NCBI GenBank assembly: GCA_023415825.1
Contig: JAEZJF010000007.1
Span: 80,070 to 144,069, forward strand
Direction of reading: 5' to 3'
DNA length: 64,000 nucleotides
Source of the DNA: Bacillota bacterium
GTDB lineage: Bacteria; Bacillota; Clostridia; DSM-8532
In this document: positions 44,347 through 53,367 of the stretch, piece by piece
How positions within the stretch are numbered: the first letter of the stretch is position 1
How the letters are laid out: every line of letters starts with the position of its first letter
Position numbers and translations under genes: made by a program
The notes under the pieces: generated by a model
Seen by the model: only the letters and a program-made list of their open reading frames with translations
Told to the model about the DNA's origin: nothing
Databases searched by the model: none

Positions 44347-44364
44347 TGAGTGAATGTTCACTCA
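44347..44364. promoter_or_regulatory. TetR operator O1 (autoregulatory)
   Basis: TGAGTGAATGTTCACTCA, an 18-bp palindrome with only the central pair mismatched, directly downstream of the minus-strand -10 at 44366 and 46 bases before the TetR start. Confidence 0.75.
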
Positions 44365-44365
44365 T

Positions 44366-44393
44366 ATTTTACCATACCATAAATTTTTTTCAA
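44366..44393 (-). promoter_or_regulatory. Promoter of the TetR gene
   Basis: Minus strand: TTGAAA (44393-44388), 16-base spacer, TAAAAT (44371-44366). Confidence 0.55.
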
Positions 44394-44479
44394 TTATTAA
44401 ATTCCCATGTATGGCTTAAATGACATATCATTCTCTTATTTCAATACTTTCAGCTATGTGCCAAATTGAACAGTATTTG

Positions 44480-44507
44480 TTGACTTTTACCAATAGCGTG
44501 ATATACT
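44480..44507 (+). promoter_or_regulatory. Promoter of the aminotransferase operon
   Basis: TTGACT (44480-44485), 16-base spacer, TATACT (44502-44507). Operator O2 overlaps the predicted start site. Confidence 0.65.
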
Positions 44508-44510
44508 GAA

Positions 44511-44538
44511 AATAGTGAGTGAACATTCATTCACTATT
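44511..44538. promoter_or_regulatory. TetR operator O2 (aminotransferase operon)
   Basis: A 28-bp imperfect palindrome with outer arms AATAGTGA and TCACTATT; its core TGAGTGAACATTCATTCA matches O1. Placed just after the -10 box, suited to block transcription start. Confidence 0.7.
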
Positions 44539-44604
44539 TTGGAACGAATAAATCATATGAAAAACTCAATTCTATCATGCTTTATTATGCAGATCGGAGG
44601 GTTT

Positions 44605-46080
44605 ATGGATAAAAGATTTGCCATTTCTGATTACCCTGATACCACTGCAGTCGTAAAACAACTCGATGAGCTAATTCAAAAACCTGTTTACACAATCCGG
44701 CCCGATGCCTTGAAAAACTATGAGAATGAATACTATGACAAGAAATGTGCCCAATCCAAAAGAATGATCGAGGAAGCCAAAGAGATCATTCCAGGTGGAG
44801 TCCAGCATAACCTTGCCTTCAACTATCCCTTCCCTCTGGTCTTTACCAAAGCGGAAGGAGCCTATCTCTATGATATTGACGGCAATCGTTATTATGATTT
44901 CCTCCAGGCCGGCGGCCCTACCGTTCTCGGAAGCAATCCTGTTGAAGTCCGCAATAGGGTCATTGAGCTTTTGAATGATTGCGGCCCTTCCACAGGACTG
45001 TTCCATGAATTTGAGTATAAGCTTGCAAAGAAAATCTCGGAAAGTTTTGAAACCGTGGAAATGTTCAGAATGCTTGGCTCCGGCACCGAAGCCTGTATGG
45101 CTGCCATCCGTGTTGCACGCCTTGCTACCAAAAAGAAATACATATTAAAAATGGGCGGAGCCTATCATGGCTGGAGCGACCAGTTGGCTTACGGCATCCG
45201 TATTCCCGGCTCCAAATGGACGCAAGCTCATGGTGTTCCACGGTTTTGCTTTAAACATACACAGGAATTCTTCCCCAATGATCTTAATGACCTTGAAAAG
45301 AAGCTTCGACGAAACAGCCTGCGCGGTGGAACTGCTGCCGTGCTGATGGAGCCGGTGGGCCCGGAAAGCGGGACCAGACCGCTGGATAAGGATTTCAACA
45401 AGGGTGTGGAAGCACTCTGCCGCAAATACGGAGCTCTTTTGATATTTGATGAAGTGGTAACCGCTTTCAGAATCGGTATGGCAGGCGCACAGGGCTATTT
45501 TGGCGTTTCTCCCGACCTGACGGTTTTCGGGAAGGTGGTTGCGGGTGGCTATCCCGGAGCAGGTGGTCTGGGTGGCAAGAAAGAATATATGAAGTATCTT
45601 TCTGCGGGTATCCAGTCAGGGGACAAACATAAAAAAGCGCTGATCGGCGGCACCATGGCTGCCAACCCCTTAAGCTGTGTTGCTGGTTACTATACCCTTT
45701 GTGAAATCGAAAGAACCAACGCCGCACAAACAGCAGGACTAATGGGCGATAAGCTGGTGAAAGGCTTGCAAGCCCTTGTTAAAAAGCATGGGCTCCCCTT
45801 TGTTGTTTTCAATCAGGGCTCCATATGCCATCTTGAGACAGTGGGAACCATGCACTTTTCCATCAACTGGTCCAAACCCTGGCAAATTCCCGATGTGTTA
45901 AAGGCCACGTCTTTGCGTAAAAAGGAAATGGAACATATGGGCGCTGCCTATATGGCAGAGGGCATTGTAACCTTAGCAGGCAGTAGACTTTATACGAGTG
46001 CGGCTTATACGGAAGAGATGATCGATGATGTTCTGACCAGATTTGATAAGGTATTTGCCAATGTGGCAATAAAAGCATAG
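44605..46080 (+). CDS. Class III aminotransferase / glutamate-1-semialdehyde aminomutase-like
   Basis: 491 residues, PLP-dependent fold type I. Cofactor residues: GSGTEACMAAIRVAR (phosphate site), GGAYHGWSD, FDEVVTAFR (Asp282 to the pyridine N) and FGKVVAGGYPGAGG (Lys310 Schiff base). Close to HemL in pattern, but the operon (aldolase, MFS, FGGY kinase) indicates catabolism of an amino compound rather than haem synthesis. ATG at 44605 has GGAGGG; the frame opens upstream to 44515 but that crosses the promoter start and operator. Confidence 0.9.
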   Translation: MDKRFAISDYPDTTAVVKQLDELIQKPVYTIRPDALKNYENEYYDKKCAQSKRMIEEAKEIIPGGVQHNLAFNYPFPLVFTKAEGAYLYDIDGNRYYDFLQAGGPTVLGSNPVEVRNRVIELLNDCGPSTGLFHEFEYKLAKKISESFETVEMFRMLGSGTEACMAAIRVARLATKKKYILKMGGAYHGWSDQLAYGIRIPGSKWTQAHGVPRFCFKHTQEFFPNDLNDLEKKLRRNSLRGGTAAVLMEPVGPESGTRPLDKDFNKGVEALCRKYGALLIFDEVVTAFRIGMAGAQGYFGVSPDLTVFGKVVAGGYPGAGGLGGKKEYMKYLSAGIQSGDKHKKALIGGTMAANPLSCVAGYYTLCEIERTNAAQTAGLMGDKLVKGLQALVKKHGLPFVVFNQGSICHLETVGTMHFSINWSKPWQIPDVLKATSLRKKEMEHMGAAYMAEGIVTLAGSRLYTSAAYTEEMIDDVLTRFDKVFANVAIKA

Positions 46081-46097
46081 TGGTGAGGGATGCCCAT

Positions 46098-47282
46098 ATG
46101 ACGATACAAGAGGCCAGAGAAACAGTCGTACTGGCAGGTAAAAGGCTTGTGGAGTCCGGTTTGATTGCGCGCACCTGGGGTAATGTAAGCTGTCGGATCA
46201 GCAGCAGCCATTTTGTGATTACCCCCAGTGGCAGGGATTATTTATCGCTGACACCGGAAGAGATTGTAGAGGTTGCCATATCAGATTGCAGCTACAACAG
46301 CAGTATCAAGCCTTCCTCCGAAAAAGGTGTTCATGCTGAGGTCTACAAGCTTCATCCTGAGATCCAGTTTGTCATTCACACCCATCAGAAACATGCCTCC
46401 GCGGTTAGCGCCTTGATGCTGGATGCTATCAATGTTTCCAAGGATTACCCCTCCCTTGGCGGCCAGGTAATCTGTGCAGCCTATGGGCTTCCAGGAACGA
46501 AAAAACTACGCCGAGGTGTAGCGGATGCGCTGGCTCGTTCCAAAGGAAAGGCTGTCATCATGAAGAATCATGGGGCTCTTTGCTTTGGTCAGAATTATGA
46601 AGAGGCCTTCAGGGTTGCCCATGAACTTGAAAGTGCCTGTGAACGCTTTATTCGGGAAAAGTATGCTGAAATAAGTAAGGAACCTGATACGGATTTTGGT
46701 CAAATAGGTTGCTTCGCTCTCTCCAAGCTTACCGGAAATAAAGTGACAACAGCTGACAAAGGCCCTGTTCTTTCCTGTTCAAGTGAAAGAACAGCAAATG
46801 GTTTTTGTCTGCATATTAATGGTGAATCCCTGGATTATTCCCTTGAACACTTTCCGCTGCCGGATTATCCTGAAGCGGAAATTCATCATGACATTTATAA
46901 AAAACATAAAAATATCAATCACATTATACATACAGGCACACCTGTCGTTTTTGCCGTGTCCTGCGCCGGTATCAAGGTCCTCCCGCTTCTTGACGACTTT
47001 GCTCAAATAGCAGGAATTTCTGTTGGTAATGTCGAAATGAATAATAACAGGATTTTAACCGCATTAAAGAAGGCCTCCGCTGTTATGCTTAAAAACAATG
47101 GTGCACTATGCTGCGGCAGCGCAAAAGGTGATGCTGAAGCCGTGAACATGGTGCTGGAAAAGAATTGCGAGGCTCTGGTAAGCGCAGCTCTTTTCGGTAA
47201 AGTCAAGCCCATTAACCGTTTTGAGTGCAGACTAATGCGTTTTGTCTATTTGAAAAAGTATTCTAAACAGGCTCATATTTAG
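46098..47282 (+). CDS. Tandem class II aldolase/adducin-domain protein
   Basis: 394 residues, two aldolase domains. Domain 1 (about 1-195) keeps the zinc and catalytic pattern EKGVHAEVYK, VIHTHQKHA (His-X-His) and MKNHGALCFG (third His). Domain 2 (about 225-385) has the same fold but HTG instead of HTH and KNNG instead of KNHG, so its metal site looks lost. The ATG at 46098 follows GAGGGA; a GTG at 46080 overlapping the aminotransferase stop is also possible. Probably cleaves a phosphorylated sugar or hydroxy acid made by the neighbours. Confidence 0.85.
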   Translation: MTIQEARETVVLAGKRLVESGLIARTWGNVSCRISSSHFVITPSGRDYLSLTPEEIVEVAISDCSYNSSIKPSSEKGVHAEVYKLHPEIQFVIHTHQKHASAVSALMLDAINVSKDYPSLGGQVICAAYGLPGTKKLRRGVADALARSKGKAVIMKNHGALCFGQNYEEAFRVAHELESACERFIREKYAEISKEPDTDFGQIGCFALSKLTGNKVTTADKGPVLSCSSERTANGFCLHINGESLDYSLEHFPLPDYPEAEIHHDIYKKHKNINHIIHTGTPVVFAVSCAGIKVLPLLDDFAQIAGISVGNVEMNNNRILTALKKASAVMLKNNGALCCGSAKGDAEAVNMVLEKNCEALVSAALFGKVKPINRFECRLMRFVYLKKYSKQAHI

Positions 47283-47338
47283 CACAGCCAGGTTGAACAT
47301 GGAACCATTGCAAATTACCCAATAAGGGGGTTCACTAT

Positions 47339-48568
47339 ATGTCAGCCGACAAAATGCCGTCGATGGAAAAAAGCTCGTCATCCTATCGTTGGATCATCCT
47401 GCTGGTCATCGTCCCTATCATCATCTCCACAGAAATGATGTGGCTTTCTCTGGCACCCATATCCAGTATGGCCGAAAGCTTTTACGGGGTCGGCAGTATG
47501 AGTGTAACCCTGTTTTCAATGAGCTATATGATCATGTACATCATTTTTTCACTACCTGCTTCCTGGGTAGTGGATCATTTCGGCTATAGGTACTCCCTCA
47601 TCATCGGTGCCGTCATTACTGCAGTCTTCGGGCTTGTCCGGGCTCTCTATGCAGACAATTTCACCATCGTACTTATTGCACAATTTATCATTGCTATTGG
47701 CCAGCCGTTTCTTCTAAATATTTCGACAAAGGTTCCCGCCAACTGGTTTCCGCTCTCTGAGCGCTCAACCGCTGCCGGTATATTGACTATGGCACAATAT
47801 CTTGGTTTTGCAGTTCCAATGCTGCTGGCCCCCATGATAGCAGAAAGCTCCGGCATCCCGGCAACCTTCATGGTATTTGCCGTTATAGCAGTTATATCCG
47901 CCTTAATCGCCATCGTATTCACCCGGGAAAAACCGCTTGTCCCTCCCGCCGGCCCTGTTGCACCTAAAGAAGATTTAAGCCTGGCATCGGTGAAAAAGCT
48001 GTTTTCAAATAAAGCCTTTGTATTGGTGCTCTTTATTTGCTTTATTTCTATTGGCATATTTAACACATTGTTAACCTTAATTGAAGCCATACTGCTTCCT
48101 CGCGGTATCACTTCCGCCCAGGCGGGCATCGTCGGTGCGGTTTTTGTTCTTGCAGGCGTCATCGGCGCAGTTGTTTTACCCATTATTTCAGATAAGCACA
48201 GAATAAGAGTACCTTTCTTTATTGGCGCCATTTCATTACTGATACCGGTTTATCTCGGTTTCACATTTGTACCTAATTTTATACTGATTGTCCTATTAGC
48301 CGGGATAGCAGGTTTTTCAATCATGGGCGTCGCTCCCATTTTGTTTCAGCATGGCGCGGAAGTGGCCTACCCCATACAGGAAGGAACCTCTCTTGGCGTT
48401 CTTCTCCTGATGGGACAGATATCCGGCGCTCTATTTGTTTATCTTTTTGAAATACTGCAAGACGCATCCGGTTCTGTGGTCGGGCCCATGCTGCTGCTTG
48501 TGGCACTAACGGCGATAGAGCTGCCTGCAACGCTGCGGATAAAGGAATCAAATATGGTTAATCAATGA
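47339..48568 (+). CDS. Major facilitator superfamily transporter
   Basis: 409 residues, 12 predicted membrane segments. Loop 2-3 motif is WVVDHFGYRYSL, and the linker after TM6 is charged (TREKPLVPPAGPVAPKEDLSL). Resembles MFS importers for organic acids or nucleoside-like compounds (FLVCR/MFSD7-like pattern NWFPLSERSTAAGI). AAGGGGG precedes the ATG. Last gene of the TetR-regulated operon; most likely imports the substrate. Confidence 0.88.
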   Translation: MSADKMPSMEKSSSSYRWIILLVIVPIIISTEMMWLSLAPISSMAESFYGVGSMSVTLFSMSYMIMYIIFSLPASWVVDHFGYRYSLIIGAVITAVFGLVRALYADNFTIVLIAQFIIAIGQPFLLNISTKVPANWFPLSERSTAAGILTMAQYLGFAVPMLLAPMIAESSGIPATFMVFAVIAVISALIAIVFTREKPLVPPAGPVAPKEDLSLASVKKLFSNKAFVLVLFICFISIGIFNTLLTLIEAILLPRGITSAQAGIVGAVFVLAGVIGAVVLPIISDKHRIRVPFFIGAISLLIPVYLGFTFVPNFILIVLLAGIAGFSIMGVAPILFQHGAEVAYPIQEGTSLGVLLLMGQISGALFVYLFEILQDASGSVVGPMLLLVALTAIELPATLRIKESNMVNQ

Positions 48569-48602
48569 GAACATTGCCATGATATATACTGCTATGCAGC
48601 TC

Positions 48603-49037
48603 TTATGGATTCTTTAACCCATCTAGAAATTCTTGAAAGCTACCTGCTATAAAATATGTATTTTCTGCTTCATTAGATTGTTCAAAGTAAAATGAATGAT
48701 CCCAATAATATACCCCTTTATCTAGACTATTTATCAATACAATTAATCCATTTCCGGGGTCATCGCCAATGATTATTGTATTTTCAAGCATATCCTCCCT
48801 ATATTCATCATTCCATTTCTGCAAATCAAGTTGATCGACATTAAGACCAAATAAGACATCTAGCGGAATTTCTTGATTCAATGCTTCAACAAAAAAAGTA
48901 CTGTATCTTTTTTTTGCGGTTCCTCCATTATATTCATAGAGGAACTTCCTGTAATCTTCTGGCAGCATGAAACCAATCTCTTGCTCGAATTTGTTTATCA
49001 TTTCTTCTGATGCATTTCCGAATGCAGTAATATTCAT
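48603..49037 (-). CDS. SMI1/KNR4 (SUKH) family protein, probable immunity protein
   Basis: 144 residues. SUKH signature: INKFEQEIGFMLPEDYRKFLYEYNGG and VIIGDDPGNGLIVLINSLDKGVYYWDHS. SUKH proteins are typical immunity partners of contact-dependent and polymorphic toxins. Start overlaps the upstream gene stop (ATGA), so the two are co-translated. Sequence is more AT-rich than the surrounding metabolic genes, suggesting transfer. Confidence 0.87.
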   Translation of the reverse strand: MNITAFGNASEEMINKFEQEIGFMLPEDYRKFLYEYNGGTAKKRYSTFFVEALNQEIPLDVLFGLNVDQLDLQKWNDEYREDMLENTIIIGDDPGNGLIVLINSLDKGVYYWDHSFYFEQSNEAENTYFIAGSFQEFLDGLKNP

Positions 49038-49570
49038 GTTATTTTTCCTTCAATTATTTTCACAATTTCTTCTTTTACAATTTTGATTTTTAACGGATTA
49101 CTTATTGAATAATTTTCAACTAGAAATGTAATTAAGTTATCAATAGCTTGCAAATTCACCAGTTTTTCATCAACTACATCTTTTATGTAGTCATTAAAAC
49201 TCTCTTCATCAATTCCTTCTAAAATTTGCGGAAGATACTTAACATTTTCCTTATTAAATGCTTGCCAGGTTGTATACGCAATAGCATCTGTAATATTATA
49301 CCACATAATTTTCTTGCGATATTTTTGCTCGGCCATACCATATTCATATACTCCATCGCATTCAGGACTATCGATTAATTTATATAAATCAATAGCTTGA
49401 ACATTACCATTCTCCACCCAGCACCAACATTTATCCAATGATTCTCGCCCATCTTTATATTGTTCATCATTTTGATCTTCACTAAATACACTTTTAAAAC
49501 CATTTTCAGCTATTGCCAAATATAAAGCAGCTCTGGCTTCTATACTTATTTTTTTAAATAGCTCAACCAT
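49034..49570 (-). CDS. Imm6-like immunity protein
   Basis: 178 residues. Pattern EARAALYLAIAENGFKSVF, ESLDKCWCWVENGNV and NITDAIAYTTWQAFNKEN resembles the Imm6 immunity family of polymorphic toxin systems. No toxin gene is adjacent. Ribosome site is weak (GAGGT 12 bases before the ATG). AT-rich, co-translated with the SUKH gene. If not Imm6, it is an unassigned helical protein of an accessory locus. Confidence 0.65.
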   Translation of the reverse strand: MVELFKKISIEARAALYLAIAENGFKSVFSEDQNDEQYKDGRESLDKCWCWVENGNVQAIDLYKLIDSPECDGVYEYGMAEQKYRKKIMWYNITDAIAYTTWQAFNKENVKYLPQILEGIDEESFNDYIKDVVDEKLVNLQAIDNLITFLVENYSISNPLKIKIVKEEIVKIIEGKIT

Positions 49571-49642
49571 ATTTTTTGGTAAACCTCATTATTCTATCTG
49601 AACTAGCAAATTCCTTGTATTTAGATTGCTCAGCTCCATGTT

Positions 49643-50374
49643 TTATTTTTTACGTGCTGCTACCAGCAGCATCATCGGTCGCCGTAACTCATCCTTCATT
49701 CCAGGCTCACTTATGAGGAAATCAGCCGGTTTAGGCTCTACCAGCCTGATGATCTCAAAGCCGCATTGGATGAGCGTATTTACATAAGTGGTGAGTGTTC
49801 TATGATACTTCATAATTTCCTCGCCCAGAAAGACCGCCTTACGAACACCTTCTTCAAAGTAATGGTCCACCGGCCAGTGTAGATAATTCCCATCAGCATC
49901 GCAATACCACTGCTGGCTTCCATGTGCGGTAAAAACCGGATGCTCGACAGAAAAAACGAAATTGCCGCCGCTCATCAGACATCGGCTTATCTTCAAGCAA
50001 ATATCTTCAAAGGACTTAATATAGTGAAATACCAGTGAGCTGATAACAACATCAAAGGAGTCCTCCGGGTAATCAATGTCTTCAATGGGCATGCGTACAT
50101 ATTCAATAAGCGCCGAGGTTGTTTTTTCTTTTGCCTCCTGCAGCATCTTTGCTGAAAGATCCACTCCAACCACCGACCTTGCGCCCTGTTCCACAGCATA
50201 GCGGCAATGCCAGCCAAATCCGCACCCCAGATCCAAGACCCGTTTTCCTTGAAAGTCTGGCATCATTTTCTGTAGCTCATGCCATTCGCCGGCCGCCTGC
50301 AAACCGCCAATGGAACGTGCCATTTGCTTATATTGACTAAAAAATTGAATATCGTCATATTTGTTTTCTTTCAT
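49643..50374 (-). CDS. Class I SAM-dependent methyltransferase
   Basis: 243 residues. SAM motif I VLDLGCGFGWHCRYAVEQGA, motif II GVDLSAKMLQEAKEK, post-motif SFDVVISSLVFHYI. Resembles UbiE/Methyltransf_11 enzymes that methylate small molecules. Ribosome site AGAGGAATG precedes the ATG. Follows the epimerase gene by 27 bases. Substrate unknown. Confidence 0.88.
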   Translation of the reverse strand: MKENKYDDIQFFSQYKQMARSIGGLQAAGEWHELQKMMPDFQGKRVLDLGCGFGWHCRYAVEQGARSVVGVDLSAKMLQEAKEKTTSALIEYVRMPIEDIDYPEDSFDVVISSLVFHYIKSFEDICLKISRCLMSGGNFVFSVEHPVFTAHGSQQWYCDADGNYLHWPVDHYFEEGVRKAVFLGEEIMKYHRTLTTYVNTLIQCGFEIIRLVEPKPADFLISEPGMKDELRRPMMLLVAARKK

Positions 50375-50401
50375 GTTTCATTCCTCTACTGGCTAAAAAA
50401 A

Positions 50402-51355
50402 TCAGCCTATATCCTCTCTTTTTAATGTATTTTGCTCCCAATGTATAGTCCGCATGAGACCTTCTTCAAATGAGATTACTTCGTCATAACCCAGTTTTGT
50501 CCTGATTTTAGCAGTGTCCAGAACCAGGGGCTGTTCCAGATTCAGCCCTGACGAAAATCCGGTTGTAATGCTATCAGGGTTTATATGTATCTCTCCATGC
50601 CAATTCATTAGCTTTGCAATCTGTCTTGACCACTCCAATTCGGTAAAGGTATCATGGTGGGAAAGGTTATATATTTCTCCTGCAGGACTTGTTTCGGCTG
50701 CCAGTACAATGCCGTGTGCCACATCCTCTACATAACATTTGCTCGAACGAAATTCTACCATCCCGGAAGATATCTCAATGGCATCCGCTCCACTCCCCAT
50801 CTGTCGAATTACATCCGAAAAACGGCGATTGGTGTCGTTTTCTCCATAGACCATCCCTAAACGCAAGATCACCGAATCCAATACAGTACTTTGCAATGCT
50901 GCCTTTTCTACGAGGATTTTTTCATAGTCATATGCAAAATCGGTTTCAAGCTTGCCCCGATAGGGAAAAAGCACCTCTCGAAGTGCTGATTGCTCTGTAA
51001 AGGGAATGGGCTCAATCGGGCCGGATTCAAGTCCAGTTAGCACGCCATAACCTCTATATACATCAGCACTTGATATGATCACGGCTTGCATTTGTCTTTT
51101 CCCCAGTGCCTGCTCCAATGCTTCAATGTGACTTTGATACAAGGCGATCATATGGACAATAACATTCGGCTTCGCTAACTCAATGGCTCTTTTGATATCT
51201 GCGGAAACGTTACAGTCACCCTTTATCTGCATGTATTCATCAGGTATACTGCTTTTTTTGCGATGAAACAAGGTCACATGATGTCCTGCTTTATGGAAAT
51301 ACTTGGCTGTAGCTGGGCCGATGAATTTAGTACCACCAATAATCAAGACGTTCAT
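50402..51355 (-). CDS. NAD-dependent epimerase/dehydratase family protein
   Basis: 317 residues, extended SDR fold. NAD motif VLIIGGTKFIGPATAKYF, SSADVYRGYG in place of the usual Ser/Thr-Y..K region, DYEKILVEKAAL, VILRLGMVYGEND. The motif set resembles mRNA-binding/CSP41-like and nucleotide-sugar epimerase relatives. GGAGGAAAAA precedes the ATG. Likely operon with the methyltransferase. Catalytic YxxxK is altered (DYEKIL), so activity is uncertain. Confidence 0.82.
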   Translation of the reverse strand: MNVLIIGGTKFIGPATAKYFHKAGHHVTLFHRKKSSIPDEYMQIKGDCNVSADIKRAIELAKPNVIVHMIALYQSHIEALEQALGKRQMQAVIISSADVYRGYGVLTGLESGPIEPIPFTEQSALREVLFPYRGKLETDFAYDYEKILVEKAALQSTVLDSVILRLGMVYGENDTNRRFSDVIRQMGSGADAIEISSGMVEFRSSKCYVEDVAHGIVLAAETSPAGEIYNLSHHDTFTELEWSRQIAKLMNWHGEIHINPDSITTGFSSGLNLEQPLVLDTAKIRTKLGYDEVISFEEGLMRTIHWEQNTLKREDIG

Positions 51356-51445
51356 CTTTTTTCCTCCTAAATGGCAAAGGGTTAAGGCCTTATAAAATCA
51401 TTCCCATCAATAGTAACATTTGCTTTTCTCATAAATCTTCTACTC

Positions 51446-52045
51446 CTATAGTTTTTGCGCTGCTCGGGCTGGTGGAGAGCAATTATTTATCCTGGACTTT
51501 GATAATGCATGTAGTTTGTTAATTGTTTTCCAGTTGCGAACAGTCTGCGGTACATCCAGCTTTTGAAGATGATTCGCAAGCTTTGAATTTCTAATGCTAT
51601 GACGTAATAAAAGATAAATATCTCGATTTTCGATTCTATACTCATCATTTTCACTTTTGTAAGTATTCAGGAGATCCCTATTTTCTTGAGAAGGGGCTTT
51701 AATCAGCATGGAGACATATAGGCTTTCTCCTTCGGAATTTGACAATTCTGCTTCCGCCACCTCTTCCTCAGAAAATGGGCAAGCCTGGATAAGCCGTTCT
51801 AGCTCGGCAGCTGATCTCAATATAACAAAGGTAGAAAATCCGAAATTTGTTTCAATCCCATTCTCTATTTTCTTTCGTAGTGTATCTTCATTTTCATTGG
51901 ATTCAAATATAACATTGCCGCTTTGAATATAGGTTTCTACACGAGTAAGACCTATTGATTCAAACATGCGTTGTAAATGTGTCATCTTAATCTTGTTTTT
52001 TCCACCTACATTAATTCCCCGCAATAATGCTATAAAAACGGCCAT
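51446..52045 (-). CDS. DUF1697 family protein
   Basis: 199 residues. Clear family signature: VFIALLRGINVGGKNKIKMTHLQRMFESIGL, VETYIQSGNVIFES and the C-terminal TVRNWKTINKLHAL. The fold is known but the function is not. ATG at 52045 follows GGAG; the frame opens to 52087. Stand-alone between the epimerase and a gene fragment. Confidence 0.87.
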   Translation of the reverse strand: MAVFIALLRGINVGGKNKIKMTHLQRMFESIGLTRVETYIQSGNVIFESNENEDTLRKKIENGIETNFGFSTFVILRSAAELERLIQACPFSEEEVAEAELSNSEGESLYVSMLIKAPSQENRDLLNTYKSENDEYRIENRDIYLLLRHSIRNSKLANHLQKLDVPQTVRNWKTINKLHALSKSRINNCSPPARAAQKL

Positions 52046-52296
52046 TTTACCATCTCCATTTCGCTCTCTTTCAACAGTCCCTGCCATGCGGTCAGTTATC
52101 TGCTCCTTTTACATATCTTGGGCACCTCTTATAAAAGTCATTTTAATGCATATCCCGTTTTCTATCAACATAAGTAGTTCTATCAGCAGGAATAAAATTA
52201 CTGCTCCAACTTTATGTAAGCTCAACACGTCATATAGATAGCACACTGCTAAATACAGAAGTATTCTAAGAGTCGCATCAGGAGGTAATATCTATA

Positions 52297-52461
52297 ATGA
52301 ATTCACTGGCTAACAATCAAAGTACATACATGTGTGCAAAAACAAAACACTATATGCCGGGACTTGATGGTTTGCGAACCTTATCCATTTTTGCAGTCAT
52401 CGCTTATCATCTGAATTTCTCACGGGCTTCCGGAGGGTTTCTCGGTGTTGGCATCTTCTAA
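52297..52461 (+). pseudogene. Acyltransferase 3 (OatA-like) N-terminal fragment
   Basis: After a good AGGAGG site an ATG frame reads 54 residues including MPGLDGLRTLSIFAVIAYHL and GGFLGVGIF, the hallmark N-terminus (GLDGLR and first membrane helix) of O-acetyltransferase membrane proteins of 350-650 residues, then stops at 52459. A further 18 codons in the same frame (ASYYASIIAEAVEEEG) end at 52518 and may be unrelated. The remaining membrane helices and catalytic region are gone, so it is a deleted gene. Confidence 0.75.
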
Positions 52462-52517
52462 GGCGCAAGCTACTATGCTTCAATTATCGCTGAAGCTGTA
52501 GAGGAAGAAGGAAAATA

Positions 52518-52543
52518 GGGCGGTCTGTCCCAATGTGCCGCCC
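52518..52543 (-). terminator. Terminator after the erm gene
   Basis: GGGCGG (52518-52523) pairs with CCGCCC (52538-52543); on the minus strand it is followed by TATTTT. It lies nine bases after the erm stop. Confidence 0.6.
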
Positions 52544-52551
52544 CTTCAAAG

Positions 52552-53322
52552 TTATAGTCTGCGAAACATTTTATAGCATTGAAATAAGCATAGCCACTGA
52601 ATATAGAGTGTTTCTTCATTCTCATATAGTGGTGGCAATTGCGCCAATTTTAAAGATATAGAGATTTGCTTTTTTGTCAGCAAGCTCTTTTTACCAAAGA
52701 AGCCGTATTTTAAAGAATACTCCACAAACTTTTTGTAGGCTCCGAAATCTGCTCTGTCGATGTCAGGCTTCCGCTTGTGCGACAAGTGCAACAATACCGA
52801 GTCCACTGAAGGCTTTGGATGGAAATCTTCTTTTCTGAAATGATAGAGGATTTCCAATTCCCATTTGGGTTTAAGAAGTAACGATTTACTGGTTTCCTTC
52901 GGAATTCCCATAAATCTTTTTGCGGCCCCTTTTTCCACAACAATCCATATTTCATGAGGTGGATTTGGTGCTTCCGTCAATTTATCGATAATTTTTGTCG
53001 TTATAAAATATGGAATATTGGAAAAAACTTTGTATTTTTCTTTTCTAGGCAAATGGAACCTTAAAAAATCACCATTGATAAGCCTAAGGTTTTTGACCTC
53101 CTTCAATTTAGCAGTAGATTTTTCGAACAATTCTCTGTCAATTTCGATTGAATAAAGATGTCGGCATTTATTACACAGTACACTTGCAAGATGTCCTTTT
53201 CCAGTTCCAATCTCAAGTACAGTATCATCTTTATTGATTGTGCTAAGATTAACGATTCTCTCAATGAGCCGCTTACTCGTCATGAAGTTCTGAGAAACAG
53301 CAAAATTTCTGCTATTCGGCAT
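52552..53322 (-). CDS. erm: Erm-family 23S rRNA adenine N6-methyltransferase
   Basis: 256 residues. KsgA/Erm fold: AVSQNFMTSKRLIERIV (N-terminal QNF), SAM motif VLEIGTGKGHLASVL, YSIEIDRELF, and catalytic NIPYFITTKI. Erm enzymes methylate A2058 of 23S rRNA and give macrolide-lincosamide-streptogramin B resistance; KsgA is unlikely given length and the KKSLLTKKQ tail. ATG at 53322 follows GCAGGAGG by seven bases. The same frame is open upstream for 33 codons through a hairpin leader (to 53421), so expression is probably attenuated and drug-inducible. Located in an accessory region. Confidence 0.87.
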   Translation of the reverse strand: MPNSRNFAVSQNFMTSKRLIERIVNLSTINKDDTVLEIGTGKGHLASVLCNKCRHLYSIEIDRELFEKSTAKLKEVKNLRLINGDFLRFHLPRKEKYKVFSNIPYFITTKIIDKLTEAPNPPHEIWIVVEKGAAKRFMGIPKETSKSLLLKPKWELEILYHFRKEDFHPKPSVDSVLLHLSHKRKPDIDRADFGAYKKFVEYSLKYGFFGKKSLLTKKQISISLKLAQLPPLYENEETLYIQWLCLFQCYKMFRRL

Positions 53323-53367
53323 TTTATTTCCTCCTGCATTCTTATTGCGCTTAACATGAAAAAAGGC

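Noticed and set aside
44515..44604. Longer start for the aminotransferase.
   Set aside because: It would start inside the operator and at the transcription start; GGAGGG before 44605 fits better.
52462..52518. Eighteen codons after the acyltransferase stop considered as a read-through C-terminus.
   Set aside because: The sequence has no membrane or acyltransferase character and ends at the erm terminator; a deletion junction is simpler.
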